From Anaerolineae bacterium (lineage in GTDB: Bacteria > Chloroflexota > Anaerolineae > Promineifilales > Promineifilaceae): a stretch of DNA of 64,000 bases. The stretch is from contig JANQGC010000091.1 of assembly GCA_028277515.1 (NCBI GenBank), positions 13,478-77,477 on the forward strand. The letters are read 5' to 3'. Positions 45,345 through 54,310 of the stretch are shown piece after piece. Position numbers and translations under genes: made by a program. The notes beneath the pieces were generated by a model. That model made no database searches and was not told the DNA's origin. It saw only the letters and a list, made by a program, of their open reading frames with translations. The number at the start of each line of letters is the position of its first letter. The stretch's first letter is position 1.

Positions 45345-46088
45345 TTATTGCTCGATTATTTGATCGGCCGGTCGCGTGCCAATTGCCAATACAATAAGGC
45401 AGGAGAGTGTTATTAAAAGGAATAGTATTTGCAAAATATGCCAGCCGCTTGAGGAAAGCCAGGCATTGGCGCGGAAGGCATCAATGAAAAGCCGGCCAAA
45501 ACAGTAGACTGCTGTTGTAGCCAGGAACAGTTGCCCATCGAAAATTCGCCGTCTGCGCAGATAAAACCAGGCGAAAAGAGCAATAATACCAATGATGATT
45601 TCATAGATTTGTACCGGATGGCGGCGTATGCCAAATTGATTGATTCCCCAAGGGAGATCGGTTGCTGTTCCAAAGCCAGGACCTCCTAGAAAATCAGCCA
45701 GGCTCACTATCATTAAACCAGTGACAATAATTGGCGCTAAGGCATCAAGGGTTAACCAGAAATTCATCTGCTTATAACGACCGTAAAAGAACATGCCTGC
45801 GCTCCCGAAAAATAGACCGGCAAGGGAATTGAATCCGGAGTTAATGGGCCAGATGATACCTAGTAAATTGTCTTGATAGGATGACCAATAAGTGGCAACG
45901 AAGGTTAACCGGGCGCCAATGACCCCAGCGATTAAACCCGTAGTAACCAACCCTGACATATGCTCCGGATCAAGTTGCAGCCATGTTGCTGTCCTTTCGG
46001 CCAGGGTCAGGCATAGCCAGGCGCCGATGATATAGATGAGCGCGGCCGTTGGCAGAACGAAAGGTCCAACATTGAATGCAGGAATCAT
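45345..46088 (-). CDS. Lgt-fold membrane protein without the catalytic residues
   Basis: The 247-residue protein has seven membrane spans and aligns with prolipoprotein diacylglyceryl transferase: GARL, IRRHPVQIYE (the RHPSQLYE segment) and FGRLFIDAFR are kept. The catalytic positions are not: by alignment to E. coli Lgt from memory, the histidine of SFHGG is Leu (in FNSLAGL), and the AGRLGNFINGE segment reads VSLADFLGGP, losing the essential Arg, Asn and Glu. It is thus unlikely to be a genuine Lgt. It starts one base upstream of the stop of a TlpA-like thioredoxin gene that precedes it, so the two probably work together, perhaps in thiol-disulfide or lipid chemistry. Confidence 0.7.
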   Translation of the reverse strand: MIPAFNVGPFVLPTAALIYIIGAWLCLTLAERTATWLQLDPEHMSGLVTTGLIAGVIGARLTFVATYWSSYQDNLLGIIWPINSGFNSLAGLFFGSAGMFFYGRYKQMNFWLTLDALAPIIVTGLMIVSLADFLGGPGFGTATDLPWGINQFGIRRHPVQIYEIIIGIIALFAWFYLRRRRIFDGQLFLATTAVYCFGRLFIDAFRANAWLSSSGWHILQILFLLITLSCLIVLAIGTRPADQIIEQ

Positions 46089-46646
46089 TTATGGCAACAA
46101 TCCGCTCAGTTTATCTTCTAAAACTGCCTGATTCATCGTACCGACGAACACTTCGCGGACGATACCATTCCCATCGACAAAGATCGTGGTGGGTAAATTG
46201 GTCACGTTATATTCGCGATTGATCGTCATATCCTCGTCAACGATTAAAGGGTATGAAATGTTGGTGCTCTGGGCAAATCGAGTGATCGTTTCTTGTGATT
46301 CAGCCTGGTTGATACCTAATATGGCAGCCTGTCCAGCATATTCTAAACTGACTTTTTCAAAATGAGGAACTTCAATTCGGCATGGCCCACACCAGGAAGC
46401 CCAGAAATTGAGGACGACAGGCCAGCCGTCTCCATTTTCATAGTCCACAAAATCGCTTAATGAGTAGGAGATGCCTTCAGGCGTTACACCCGTGAAATCG
46501 GGTGCCAGATGGCCAACAATAGGGGCCTCCGTCAACAAAAAATTTTGTGGCTCAACCCCTGATTCCCTTGAATCAAAAATCCAGGCTGTTCCTAACAAAA
46601 CGACGATAACGATCAGGATGGACCACTCAAAGCGGGACTTTAACAT
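46089..46646 (-). CDS. TlpA-like thioredoxin-fold protein, membrane-anchored
   Basis: The 185-residue protein has an N-terminal signal anchor (about 8-25) and a thioredoxin/AhpC-like domain with the redox motif WCGPC in FWASWCGPCRIEVPHF near residue 90 and the cis-proline segment NLPTTIFVDG. Such TlpA/ResA-like proteins reduce or rearrange disulfides outside the membrane, for example in cytochrome c maturation. It abuts the Lgt-like gene with no intervening base and starts three bases after the rimO stop region, so it may be co-expressed with rimO. Confidence 0.88.
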   Translation of the reverse strand: MLKSRFEWSILIVIVVLLGTAWIFDSRESGVEPQNFLLTEAPIVGHLAPDFTGVTPEGISYSLSDFVDYENGDGWPVVLNFWASWCGPCRIEVPHFEKVSLEYAGQAAILGINQAESQETITRFAQSTNISYPLIVDEDMTINREYNVTNLPTTIFVDGNGIVREVFVGTMNQAVLEDKLSGLLP

Positions 46647-46649
46647 ACG

Positions 46650-48062
46650 TTATCCACTGATTTGTTGGATTGGTATTGTGTCCAACGAAAAATTTTGCAC
46701 CGAAATGGGAGCTTTTATTCCGGCCGGCGTTCCCGTTAAATCATAGACCATTGCCCCACTGATATCTATGGGAACATATTCACCGACGGGCAGCTCGCCA
46801 GGAACGACGACAAGACCATCAATTTCAGGTGCATCGCGGTAGGTGCGGCCTACACTGACGCCATCGCCAATACCTTCGACCAAAATAGGCAAAGTTTTAC
46901 CTACCAAAGCCTGGTTCTTGGCCAGTGAAATGGGCTGTTGCAGGGCCATTAATTCTTCTAATCTGGCTTCCTTCACTTCTTCCGGGACCTGCCAGGATAT
47001 GGTTGATGAGGGGGTGGAAGCTTCAAACGAATAGGTAAAGACTCCAACCCGATCAAACTGCAGATCCTGGACAAACTGTTTCAGGCTGGCAAATTCCTCA
47101 TCCGTTTCGCCTGGATAACCAACAATAAAAGTTGTGCGGATGGCGATATCGGGCATAGCCTTACGCAGTTTTTCAATTGTTTTATACACCCAATCAATGT
47201 TGGCCGGGCGGCGCATGCGTTTGAGTGTTTCTCGATGCCCATGCTGTAAAGGAATGTCTAAATAGTTGACGATTTGGTCCGTCATAGCCATTGTTTCAAT
47301 CAACTCATCCGTAACATATCCGGGATAAGCGTACATGATGCGCACCCAGGGAATGTCCGGGGTTGCTTGATTGATTTCCTTAAGCAAGGTGCTCAAACCA
47401 TTTTTAAGCCCTAAATCGTGGCCATAATCTGTGCTATCTTGAGAAATAATAACAAGTTCTTGAACCTGCGCTTCTTGTAACCGGCGTACTTCGGCTAATA
47501 TCGCTTCCGGGGGACGGCTAACCAGTGTGCCCTTGATCTGCGGGATCGCGCAAAAGGCGCATGGACGGCGGCAACCGTCGGCGATTTTTAGGTAAGCACT
47601 GCGTCCCTGAAGGGAGGCTCGAAGAACGCCGCGCTCATCTTTTCCAACAGTTGTTGCCGCTTCCGGCAGGTGGTATAAAGGTTTAGGATGCTTGCGGCGG
47701 CGCAGGCGGCGAATGAAGGGCACGATATCCATCCAGCGCCGGGTGCCAATCACACCATCTACACCTGGTACCCATTGAACGACTTCTTCGCCATAACGTT
47801 GGGCCATGCACCCGGCGGCGATCAACATTTGGTTTGGTCCTTTCTTTTCCGCTAATTCAGCAAGGGCGGCGATCGATTCCTGGCGAGCACTTTCGATGAA
47901 TCCACAGGTGTTGACGATAAGCACGGCAGCATCGTCAGCGTTACCTACTCCCCTAAAGCCGGCTTTGCTAAGTAATGAGGCCATGCTTTCTGAATCTACT
48001 GTGTTTTTGCTACAGCCAAGGCTGAGCATAAAAAACTGCTTTTTTTGCTTTTGTTTGCTCAT
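46650..48062 (-). CDS. rimO: Ribosomal protein uS12 methylthiotransferase RimO
   Basis: I start it at 48062 (MSKQKQKKQFF). A longer frame to 48227 overlaps the RodZ-like gene and has an implausible Arg/His-rich start. The 470-residue protein has the UPF0004 domain with LGCSKNTVDSESM and NTCGFIESARQE (three cluster cysteines), the radical SAM motif CRRPCAFCAIPQIKG near residue 155, GYPGETDEEFASLKQF, and a C-terminal TRAM domain. RimO uses two [4Fe-4S] clusters to methylthiolate Asp88 of ribosomal protein uS12. The GCSKNxVDSE start and CRRPCxFC distinguish it from MiaB. Confidence 0.93.
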   Translation of the reverse strand: MSKQKQKKQFFMLSLGCSKNTVDSESMASLLSKAGFRGVGNADDAAVLIVNTCGFIESARQESIAALAELAEKKGPNQMLIAAGCMAQRYGEEVVQWVPGVDGVIGTRRWMDIVPFIRRLRRRKHPKPLYHLPEAATTVGKDERGVLRASLQGRSAYLKIADGCRRPCAFCAIPQIKGTLVSRPPEAILAEVRRLQEAQVQELVIISQDSTDYGHDLGLKNGLSTLLKEINQATPDIPWVRIMYAYPGYVTDELIETMAMTDQIVNYLDIPLQHGHRETLKRMRRPANIDWVYKTIEKLRKAMPDIAIRTTFIVGYPGETDEEFASLKQFVQDLQFDRVGVFTYSFEASTPSSTISWQVPEEVKEARLEELMALQQPISLAKNQALVGKTLPILVEGIGDGVSVGRTYRDAPEIDGLVVVPGELPVGEYVPIDISGAMVYDLTGTPAGIKAPISVQNFSLDTIPIQQISG

Positions 48063-48091
48063 ATAAGTTGTTTTTTGGTCCAAGTTGGTGA

Positions 48092-49012
48092 TTATTGAGA
48101 GGTCTGCCAGGTTTCTTCTTTGTTTTGGCCACGGTCGCCAAAACGGCCTAATGGTATGTCGTTTACAGTGACAAAAATGCCAATGGCGTTTCCGGTTAGG
48201 AGGGTTGCTTCCTCCTCGGCTGTCCACTCAAAGGTATCCCCAGGGCGGGCGATTCCTGAAAATTGAACTTCACTATCAATGGTTGCTTCAAGCCAGGTAC
48301 GCTCGGTGATCTCAAGCATGAGATTGATTTGTTCCATGGTCGCTGGTAAAGAAGGTCGTGTTGGGGAAGGTGTGGGCAGGATAACGGCCGCTTCGTTAGT
48401 ACGGCTGGTTGAGGTGATGACTTCTGTGTTATCTAATGCGGTTGATAGGTTAGGATCTTCCTCACCTTCGGTCGTATCTGCCGGTTCCGATCCACCGTTA
48501 TTGATGACCTCTTCAACGACACCATTAATACTCTCTGTAAGGGCCTCACTTCCATCCTCGTTGTTCATTATTAACGGTAAGAAGCGGTTCGTCACCAGGG
48601 CGACAGCGATAATTAGAGCTGCAATGATGATCAGGCGCACGGCCGATTCCGGATCGCGCCGCGATCCGACATCCACTTCTACATTGACCGGATCAAAAAA
48701 GGGTTGATCTTCGCGCGAAGGAAGAGGGGTATCCTCAGAAATGGACCCATTCTGGTGGTTTACGACCGGAGCCGGCTGGTAACTCTGGCTGTGCCGGTAT
48801 CGTTCCAGGAGCGGTTGGGGATCGAGATCGAGGAACCGGGCATAATTTCGCAAAAACCCCCGAGCATGCACGGGGGTTGGTAAAACGGAATATTCCCCAG
48901 TTTCCATGGCCTCCAAATAGGTGGCGTTAATGCGCGTCACCTCTTGGGCTTCTTCAAGTGTTAGCCCCTTGGTTTCTCGCGCTTCACGGAGAATATGACC
49001 GAGTTCGTCCAT
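48092..49012 (-). CDS. RodZ-like helix-turn-helix membrane protein
   Basis: The 306-residue protein has the N-terminal RodZ-type HTH (LGHILREARETKGLTLEEAQEVTRINATYLEAMETGEYSVLPTPVHARGFLRNYARFL), a membrane span around 125-148, a Thr/Ser-rich periplasmic linker and a C-terminal beta domain resembling DUF4115 (TWLEATIDSEVQFSGIARPGDTFEW). RodZ links the MreB cytoskeleton to the cell wall. No mreB is in view, so it is a RodZ-like protein of unproven role. It lies upstream of rimO with 29 bases between. Confidence 0.82.
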   Translation of the reverse strand: MDELGHILREARETKGLTLEEAQEVTRINATYLEAMETGEYSVLPTPVHARGFLRNYARFLDLDPQPLLERYRHSQSYQPAPVVNHQNGSISEDTPLPSREDQPFFDPVNVEVDVGSRRDPESAVRLIIIAALIIAVALVTNRFLPLIMNNEDGSEALTESINGVVEEVINNGGSEPADTTEGEEDPNLSTALDNTEVITSTSRTNEAAVILPTPSPTRPSLPATMEQINLMLEITERTWLEATIDSEVQFSGIARPGDTFEWTAEEEATLLTGNAIGIFVTVNDIPLGRFGDRGQNKEETWQTSQ

Positions 49013-49091
49013 TTTATAAAGTGTGGTTCAGAAAAATCCGCACTTCAAGATGTTGACCTGGTATGGTTACCAGGAAAATTTGACTGGCCAG

Positions 49092-49673
49092 CTATTCGCT
49101 GACCTCGTCTGAGTTTTCGGAATCTTCATCAGGTGGTTCCTCTGACTCATCTACCACATCTTCTTCGACAACTTCTTCTAAAATTTCCAGTTCAACTTCT
49201 TCAGTCTCGTCAGCAGTAATTATCTGTCCATCTTCTGATTCGATGCGAACGGTAACATGAGGCTGGAAATCAGCACTCAATCTAACAATGACTTGATGTT
49301 CACCTAGTTGGCGGAGCGGCTCAATCCCTACTTTGCGGCGGTCAATATCTGTGCCTAACGTTTCATTTAAGGCGTCCGTCACTTGTGATGTCGTGATAGA
49401 ACCATATAGTTTACCCGTGTCACCAGCGCGGGCCGTGAATACGAGTTTTGTTTCTTCAATCCTGGCCGATAGTTCTTCATGTTCCGCGCGTAGCTCAGCG
49501 CGCCGGGCTTCCGCTTTCTTGCGCCAAGCCTCGGCTTGTTTCATCACATTAGGGCTGGCTTTCACGGCCATTCCTTGAGGAATAAGATAGTTTCGACCGT
49601 AACCGTCGGCGACATCATATACCTCACCAGCATACCCTAAGTTGTCTACGTCTTCTTTTAGCAGCACCTTCAT
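49092..49673 (-). CDS. rplI: Ribosomal protein bL9 with acidic C-terminal extension
   Basis: The first 148 residues are bL9: MKVLLKEDVDNLGYAGEVYDVADGYGRNYLIPQGMAV, a long central helix (KQAEAWRKKAEARRAELRAEHEELSARI) and the C-terminal rRNA-binding domain (GKLYGSITTSQVTDAL, GEHQVIVRLSADFQPHV). The protein then runs on for about 45 residues that are mainly Glu and Asp, giving 193 residues where about 150 is usual. bL9 binds 23S rRNA at the L1 stalk base and affects frame maintenance. It is alone on the strand, with 79 bases to the RodZ-like gene. Confidence 0.95.
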   Translation of the reverse strand: MKVLLKEDVDNLGYAGEVYDVADGYGRNYLIPQGMAVKASPNVMKQAEAWRKKAEARRAELRAEHEELSARIEETKLVFTARAGDTGKLYGSITTSQVTDALNETLGTDIDRRKVGIEPLRQLGEHQVIVRLSADFQPHVTVRIESEDGQIITADETEEVELEILEEVVEEDVVDESEEPPDEDSENSDEVSE

Positions 49674-49809
49674 AGCTGTTATTTTCTCCGATTCAGTAAT
49701 AAGCTAACATGCAATCCTATCAAAGGGACAATAAATTGACAAACGAGGAGGGGGACTTGTTGCCACACATGTATCAAACGTTCATCTAGGATTTCGATTA
49801 ATTTAGCAG

Positions 49810-50640
49810 TCAGGAAAGCGTTTGTGGGGCGTAAACTTCGTCCATAGCCAGGAGCATGTCTTGCAGTTCATCAACTTCATCAGAAATTTCCTGGCGAAGA
49901 CGGCGGGAACGGCCGCTGTCAATATCCTTCGCATCCACCAACAACGTCTGGGAATATATGGTTCCCAGAAAAGTGTGAGAGCTTTCCAGTTGCAGTTCCG
50001 CCCGTTGAATTGTGTCTTCTAATTTGTCAAGAGTGGCTAATTGGCGCTCTTTACTGCTTAGAGTGGACTCAATCTGGGCTTTTATGGCCGGATTTTCTTC
50101 GGATTTAAGCTGGGTTTGAAGTGCCCGGACGCGCGCGGCTGTCCGATCACGATCCCTTTCCAAAATGTCGCGCTCTCTTTGGTAGCGATCGATTCTTTGG
50201 GCCAGGCTGTAAATATGTTCCAGCCAATCATCTATTTGGGTCGCCGTTTGATCAAGTTCATCGCGCAGCATGGAATCATCTTGCTCAATGATGACTTTTT
50301 CAATTCGGCTGCGATAATCAAGCGCCTCGTTGACCCGGCTTTGCAAACGGGGGTCTTCTAATTTTTCGGGGTGAAATTCGCGGCGTAGTTCTTTGGCGGC
50401 CACCTGGCGGCCGAATTCCGGATCGGACCAACTGCTGAATACGAGAATGCCCTCAGCGATCAATCCCCCAATCAGCCAAACCCAGAAAGGGATGAACTCT
50501 AAAAATCCAATCTGAGGGGCAAATATGGCTAACAACAGGGTGATAGAGATGACGATGGCACTTTCAGGCCGCACAATGGCTTCCTGAATAAGCGCCTTTT
50601 GGACTCTTTCCCGTAAAGTCTTTTCTTTATCTCCAGCCAC
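49810..50640 (-). CDS. Coiled-coil membrane protein of unknown function
   Basis: The 276-residue protein has two adjacent hydrophobic segments (about 28-72) near the N terminus. A long, charged, heptad-rich region runs from about 100 to 240 (QTATQIDDWLEHIYSLAQRIDRY, RDRTAARVRALQTQLKSE, KERQLATLDKLEDTIQRAELQL) and ends near the membrane-proximal tail. I recognise no enzyme signature. The neighbouring PspA-like gene, 145 bases upstream on the same strand, is also a coiled-coil membrane protein, so a shared envelope-stress or membrane-shape role is possible. Confidence 0.75.
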   Translation of the reverse strand: MAGDKEKTLRERVQKALIQEAIVRPESAIVISITLLLAIFAPQIGFLEFIPFWVWLIGGLIAEGILVFSSWSDPEFGRQVAAKELRREFHPEKLEDPRLQSRVNEALDYRSRIEKVIIEQDDSMLRDELDQTATQIDDWLEHIYSLAQRIDRYQRERDILERDRDRTAARVRALQTQLKSEENPAIKAQIESTLSSKERQLATLDKLEDTIQRAELQLESSHTFLGTIYSQTLLVDAKDIDSGRSRRLRQEISDEVDELQDMLLAMDEVYAPQTLS

Positions 50641-50688
50641 GGAATTGATTTATTTGTCTAATACTGAGATGCTTCTCACTTGGATGGT

Positions 50689-50732
50689 TTGTAGTGACCG
50701 CTTTAGCGGTCAGACAGCTAAGGTCGCTACAA
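50689..50732. repeat. REP-like palindrome
   Basis: An outer stem TTGTAGTGACC/GGTCGCTACAA (50689-50699 with 50722-50732, one G-T mismatch) encloses an inner perfect hairpin TGACCGC/GCGGTCA (50695-50701 with 50706-50712). This two-level palindrome between two coding genes resembles bacterial REP elements; no other copy was spotted by eye. Confidence 0.5.
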
Positions 50733-50785
50733 CGAACATTACAAAAACATTGTCGGACTACTAGACTTTTTTAGAAAAAGCAATG

Positions 50786-51517
50786 CTACGAGCTTGCTGA
50801 TTCTTCTTTGGTTTCTTCTTCAACCACTTCGCTTGCCGGTTCGCTCAAACCTAAGCGGCGTTTGCGTTCTTCCAATTGTAAATCAATCTCAGATTTGCCC
50901 AGAACATCATCCATCTGGCTGTCCAGGCTGCCGGCATACATTTCACTGTACGCTGATGCTTTGTCTAAACGTCGTTGAATTGATTCGCTCATGCGGGCAA
51001 TATCCCCGTCGCCAACTCCCATCAGATCATCCAGGCTCTTCATTGTTTTGACGGTAATTTCTTTCGATTTGGCCAATTGCAACAGGGCTTCCATTTCTTT
51101 TTGTTCCTGGCGAATGGTAACCAATTTTGCTTCGAGTTTAAGCCGGGCATTTTTTAAGGATTCATATTCTCGCTGCTGGCGAACCCACTGCTCATGATAC
51201 TGTTCCTGCATGCGTCGAGTAGAGTTTAACTCGCTTTGGGCAGCGCCGGCCAGGTCCGTTTTACCCTGCATGAGCAGCATATCGATGTTGCGGTCTAACT
51301 TATCACCCTTCTTCTTAAATTCTTTATATTTGCGCTCCAGGGTTCGGACCTCACCGCCTACGGTTGCGGTTGCATCTTCAAGTTGATCCAGGTTGTTTTC
51401 AGCGTCTCTAATGTACTGTTTCATCACGGCGACAGAGTTGGCTTCCAAAGCCCGGTCAACCATGTCGTGTAAATTGGCCTGGATCAATGTTTGTGTTTTT
51501 TCTAAAAGGGATGCCAT
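50786..51517 (-). CDS. PspA/IM30/Vipp1-family membrane-remodelling protein
   Basis: The start at 51517 (MASLLEKTQTLIQANLHDMVDRALEANS) is chosen because AAGGAG lies eight bases upstream; an open frame continues to 51664. The 243-residue protein is almost wholly helical, with the amphipathic first helix and long central coiled coil typical of PspA/IM30, followed by an acidic tail (VVEEETKEESASS). Members form rods and rings that stabilise stressed membranes. It lies near a PspC-domain gene (57243) but not in the same operon. Confidence 0.88.
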   Translation of the reverse strand: MASLLEKTQTLIQANLHDMVDRALEANSVAVMKQYIRDAENNLDQLEDATATVGGEVRTLERKYKEFKKKGDKLDRNIDMLLMQGKTDLAGAAQSELNSTRRMQEQYHEQWVRQQREYESLKNARLKLEAKLVTIRQEQKEMEALLQLAKSKEITVKTMKSLDDLMGVGDGDIARMSESIQRRLDKASAYSEMYAGSLDSQMDDVLGKSEIDLQLEERKRRLGLSEPASEVVEEETKEESASS

Positions 51518-51718
51518 TGGTGATCTCCTTAGGTGACTTTGTGATGATAGAGATATATTGTAAATCAAGGACCCTGGATTTTCAAAGACGTCCAAGGAAA
51601 AATAATTGGGACCCACACCTTCAATCAACAATGAGCATGTAATAATATTCAGGTATAATGGCACGATTTGGGCGCTCAGGAGTTAATCTCAACGAGTTCG
51701 CAAATTTTCGGGGTATTC

Positions 51719-52633
51719 ATGCGAGTGTTAGTCATTCTGAATCCTTCTGCTGATGTAGGGCACGGAATACAGAAGAAAGAGTTAATAGAAGAAGAAGGGA
51801 AAAAGCGGGGATATCTTGAGCTTATTGTGACTGAAGACAGCGGCCATGCCACAGAGCTTTCGCGTAAGGCTGCTGAAAATGGATATGACCTGGTGGCTGC
51901 GGCCGGTGGTGATGGCACCATTCATGAAGTGGTGAATGGATTGGTTCAAAACGGCCGCAGCAAGGTAAATCTTGGTATTATACCGATCGGTTCCGGCAAT
52001 GATTTTGCCTATGGGTTAGGTATTCCCAACGATGTGCCCAAATCTCTCGATATAATATTTGGTGGATGTACAAAGGTTGTGGATTTGGGGGCTATTAAAG
52101 ATGATCGGGGTAAATTTCGATTGTTCAATAACAATTTGGGTGTTGGGTTCGACGCCAATGTGGTTATCAGAGTTGAGGAAGTTACCAAACTGCACGGATT
52201 TGCAAAATATTTTTGGGGCGTCCTGAAAACATTAATTCTGGATTTCCAGCCGTTTCATTTTCGCATGCGATTTGACGATGAAAGCGTTGATCATGATGCT
52301 TTGTTTGTAACTTTTGGAAATGGGACCCGGCATGGCGGAGGATTTATGTTGACACCTGATGCTAAGTTTAATGATAATTTGATCGACACCTGTACGGTCT
52401 GGCCAATTGGGCGACTGCGCGCCTTAATGTTGCTTAATTCCGCAGTCAAGGGTACCCACATTAATTTATCGGTTGTTTCCATGCGTAAAAGTGAGACGAT
52501 TGAAATTTCCTGTGAAAGACCCCTACCCATTCATATTGATGGTGAGGTATTTGCCCAACCCGACGATGGTGTACGCTATTTGCAGGTGAGCAGTATCCCG
52601 GCAGCAATTAAGGTGGCTGTCAACGATGGATAA
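51719..52633 (+). CDS. Diacylglycerol kinase-like lipid kinase (DagK/YegS family)
   Basis: I start at 51719 (MRVLVILNPSADVGHG); the frame is open from the TTG at 51668 but that stretch reads as leader. The 304-residue protein has the catalytic-domain segments LVAAAGGDGTIHEVVNGL (the GGDGT signature, residues about 61-78), GIIPIGSGNDFAYGLG, and VFGAL-like DLGAI, with the LHIDGE-like LPIHIDGEVFAQ strand at the C terminus. It transfers phosphate from ATP to diacylglycerol or a related lipid. The next gene begins 18 bases downstream. Confidence 0.9.
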   Translation: MRVLVILNPSADVGHGIQKKELIEEEGKKRGYLELIVTEDSGHATELSRKAAENGYDLVAAAGGDGTIHEVVNGLVQNGRSKVNLGIIPIGSGNDFAYGLGIPNDVPKSLDIIFGGCTKVVDLGAIKDDRGKFRLFNNNLGVGFDANVVIRVEEVTKLHGFAKYFWGVLKTLILDFQPFHFRMRFDDESVDHDALFVTFGNGTRHGGGFMLTPDAKFNDNLIDTCTVWPIGRLRALMLLNSAVKGTHINLSVVSMRKSETIEISCERPLPIHIDGEVFAQPDDGVRYLQVSSIPAAIKVAVNDG

Positions 52634-52651
52634 CTTCGATCCGGAGATTTC

Positions 52652-54310
52652 ATGCGTTCATTAGAACAAGCTTTAACGGAACATGATTTAATAACGTTAC
52701 GGGTCATTGGTGAATGGTGGGAACTGGATCTCTCCGGTGCTGATAAAAAGGAGTCAGTCAAGATGTTAACTGATGTCCTTTCCCAGGTGGATATGCAAAA
52801 GGAGCTGCTTTTCCTACCTCCTGAAGAAGCTGATGCAATTAATGATCTGGTAGCTCAAGACGGCCGTATCCCGGTCAATATCTTTAGTCGGAATCATGGG
52901 GAAGTGCGGCTGATGGGGCCGGGTCGCATGGAGCGCGAAGAACCCTGGATGGAGCCTGTCAGCCCAACGGAAGCGTTATGGTATCGCGGATTTCTTTACC
53001 GGGCGTTTGATGAAACAGCCGAAGGGGTTTTGGAATTTTATTTTTTACCAACAGAAATCATGGCTAATTTTCCGCAGGTGGAAGTCATTGCCACAGTTGA
53101 TGAGGAAGAAGACCATATTCTAAGGCCATTGAAATCCCCGCCGGAAACCTGGCAACAGGCGGATGTAACGGCCGTGGACGATCTTACCGCTTTAATGACA
53201 ATAACGATGGGGTTGTCCGGAGAATCAAAAGACCCAATAGAATTTGAAAAATTCCTGCTCAACCCAGACCCGGAACGCCGTTCTCTTTTACTGACACTAG
53301 CTAATGAGATGTCTTTGGTTCGGAGAGAAAATGGTTCGCTGCGGCCGACTCGCTCGGCAATTGGATGGTTGAAAAAAGGTCGAAATGCCCAACTATGTTC
53401 ATTGGGAGATACCTGGAGTAACAGTGAGTGGAATGATCTTTGCCACACACCAGGTCTGCGCTGTGAGGGAGAGAATTGGCATAATGATCCCATATTGGCC
53501 CGCACTGCTCTTTTGGATGCCATGCCACACAATGCCAATTGGTACAGAATATCTGAACTGGTGGAAGCCATCAAGGCAGTAAATCCGGATTTCCAACGGC
53601 CGGATGGCAATTATGATACCTGGTACATCAAGGAGACAGGGGCGCAGGAGTATCTTGCCGGTTTTGATTCCTGGGGCCAGGTAGAAGGTCGTCTCATTCG
53701 TTTTCTCATTCAATATCCTTTGTACTGGCTGGGGATGACGGAACTAGCTTATTTGGATGATTGGAACAAGGCAGCGTACAGGCTTACCCAACGCGCCATG
53801 GCCTTGCTTAGCGGAAAAGAACCGGGTGAGGAGGAGAAACCTTCACCCATTATTGTGGAGCCTGATGGCCGAATTGTCGTCCCTCAAAATGCAACGAGAT
53901 ACAACAGATTTCAGGTGGCTCGTATAAGTGAGGCCAGACCTGTTGCTTCAGGCAAACCATATTTATACCAATTGACCCCCCATGCGCTTGAGCAGGCTAA
54001 TCAGCAAGGGATTAAACTTGAGCGTATCTTGAAATTTTTGTCTCAAGCCGGCGAACGGCCGCTCCCCAAAAGCGTGCATCGAGCCATCACTCGCTGGCAC
54101 GAAAAAGGAGTTGAAGCCATCCTGGAGTCCGTAATCGTCTTACGCGTGAATGATGAGGCCATTCTAGAAACCCTGCGAAATAATCCGCGGACACGGGATT
54201 ACATTGGCGAAAGTTTAGGCGAGCTGGCGGTGGTCATTAAGCCTGGTATGTGGGGTGAGCTACGCGCGGCAACGACGAAGTTGGGTTTGTTGTTAGAGAC
54301 AAACTTATGA
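52652..54310 (+). CDS. Helicase-associated-domain protein (Helicase_C_3/XPB-Ssl2-like)
   Basis: The 552-residue protein begins MRSLEQALTEHDLITLRVIGEWW and contains winged-helix-like repeats. The C-terminal part reads VEPDGRIVVPQNATRYNRFQVARISEARPV, YQLTPHALEQANQQGIKLERILKFLSQ and PLPKSVHRAITRWHEKG. That order matches the helicase-associated C-terminal domain found with XPB/Ssl2-like proteins in Chloroflexota and Actinobacteria. There are no Walker motifs, so it is not itself an ATPase. GGAG precedes the start by five bases. It overlaps the MutS-like gene by four bases (ATGA), and the two form an operon. Confidence 0.6.
   Translation: MRSLEQALTEHDLITLRVIGEWWELDLSGADKKESVKMLTDVLSQVDMQKELLFLPPEEADAINDLVAQDGRIPVNIFSRNHGEVRLMGPGRMEREEPWMEPVSPTEALWYRGFLYRAFDETAEGVLEFYFLPTEIMANFPQVEVIATVDEEEDHILRPLKSPPETWQQADVTAVDDLTALMTITMGLSGESKDPIEFEKFLLNPDPERRSLLLTLANEMSLVRRENGSLRPTRSAIGWLKKGRNAQLCSLGDTWSNSEWNDLCHTPGLRCEGENWHNDPILARTALLDAMPHNANWYRISELVEAIKAVNPDFQRPDGNYDTWYIKETGAQEYLAGFDSWGQVEGRLIRFLIQYPLYWLGMTELAYLDDWNKAAYRLTQRAMALLSGKEPGEEEKPSPIIVEPDGRIVVPQNATRYNRFQVARISEARPVASGKPYLYQLTPHALEQANQQGIKLERILKFLSQAGERPLPKSVHRAITRWHEKGVEAILESVIVLRVNDEAILETLRNNPRTRDYIGESLGELAVVIKPGMWGELRAATTKLGLLLETNL

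Noticed and set aside
48063..48227. N-terminal extension of the RimO frame
   Set aside because: It overlaps the RodZ-like gene and encodes an Arg/His-rich stretch unlike RimO; the ATG at 48062 starts the known family sequence.
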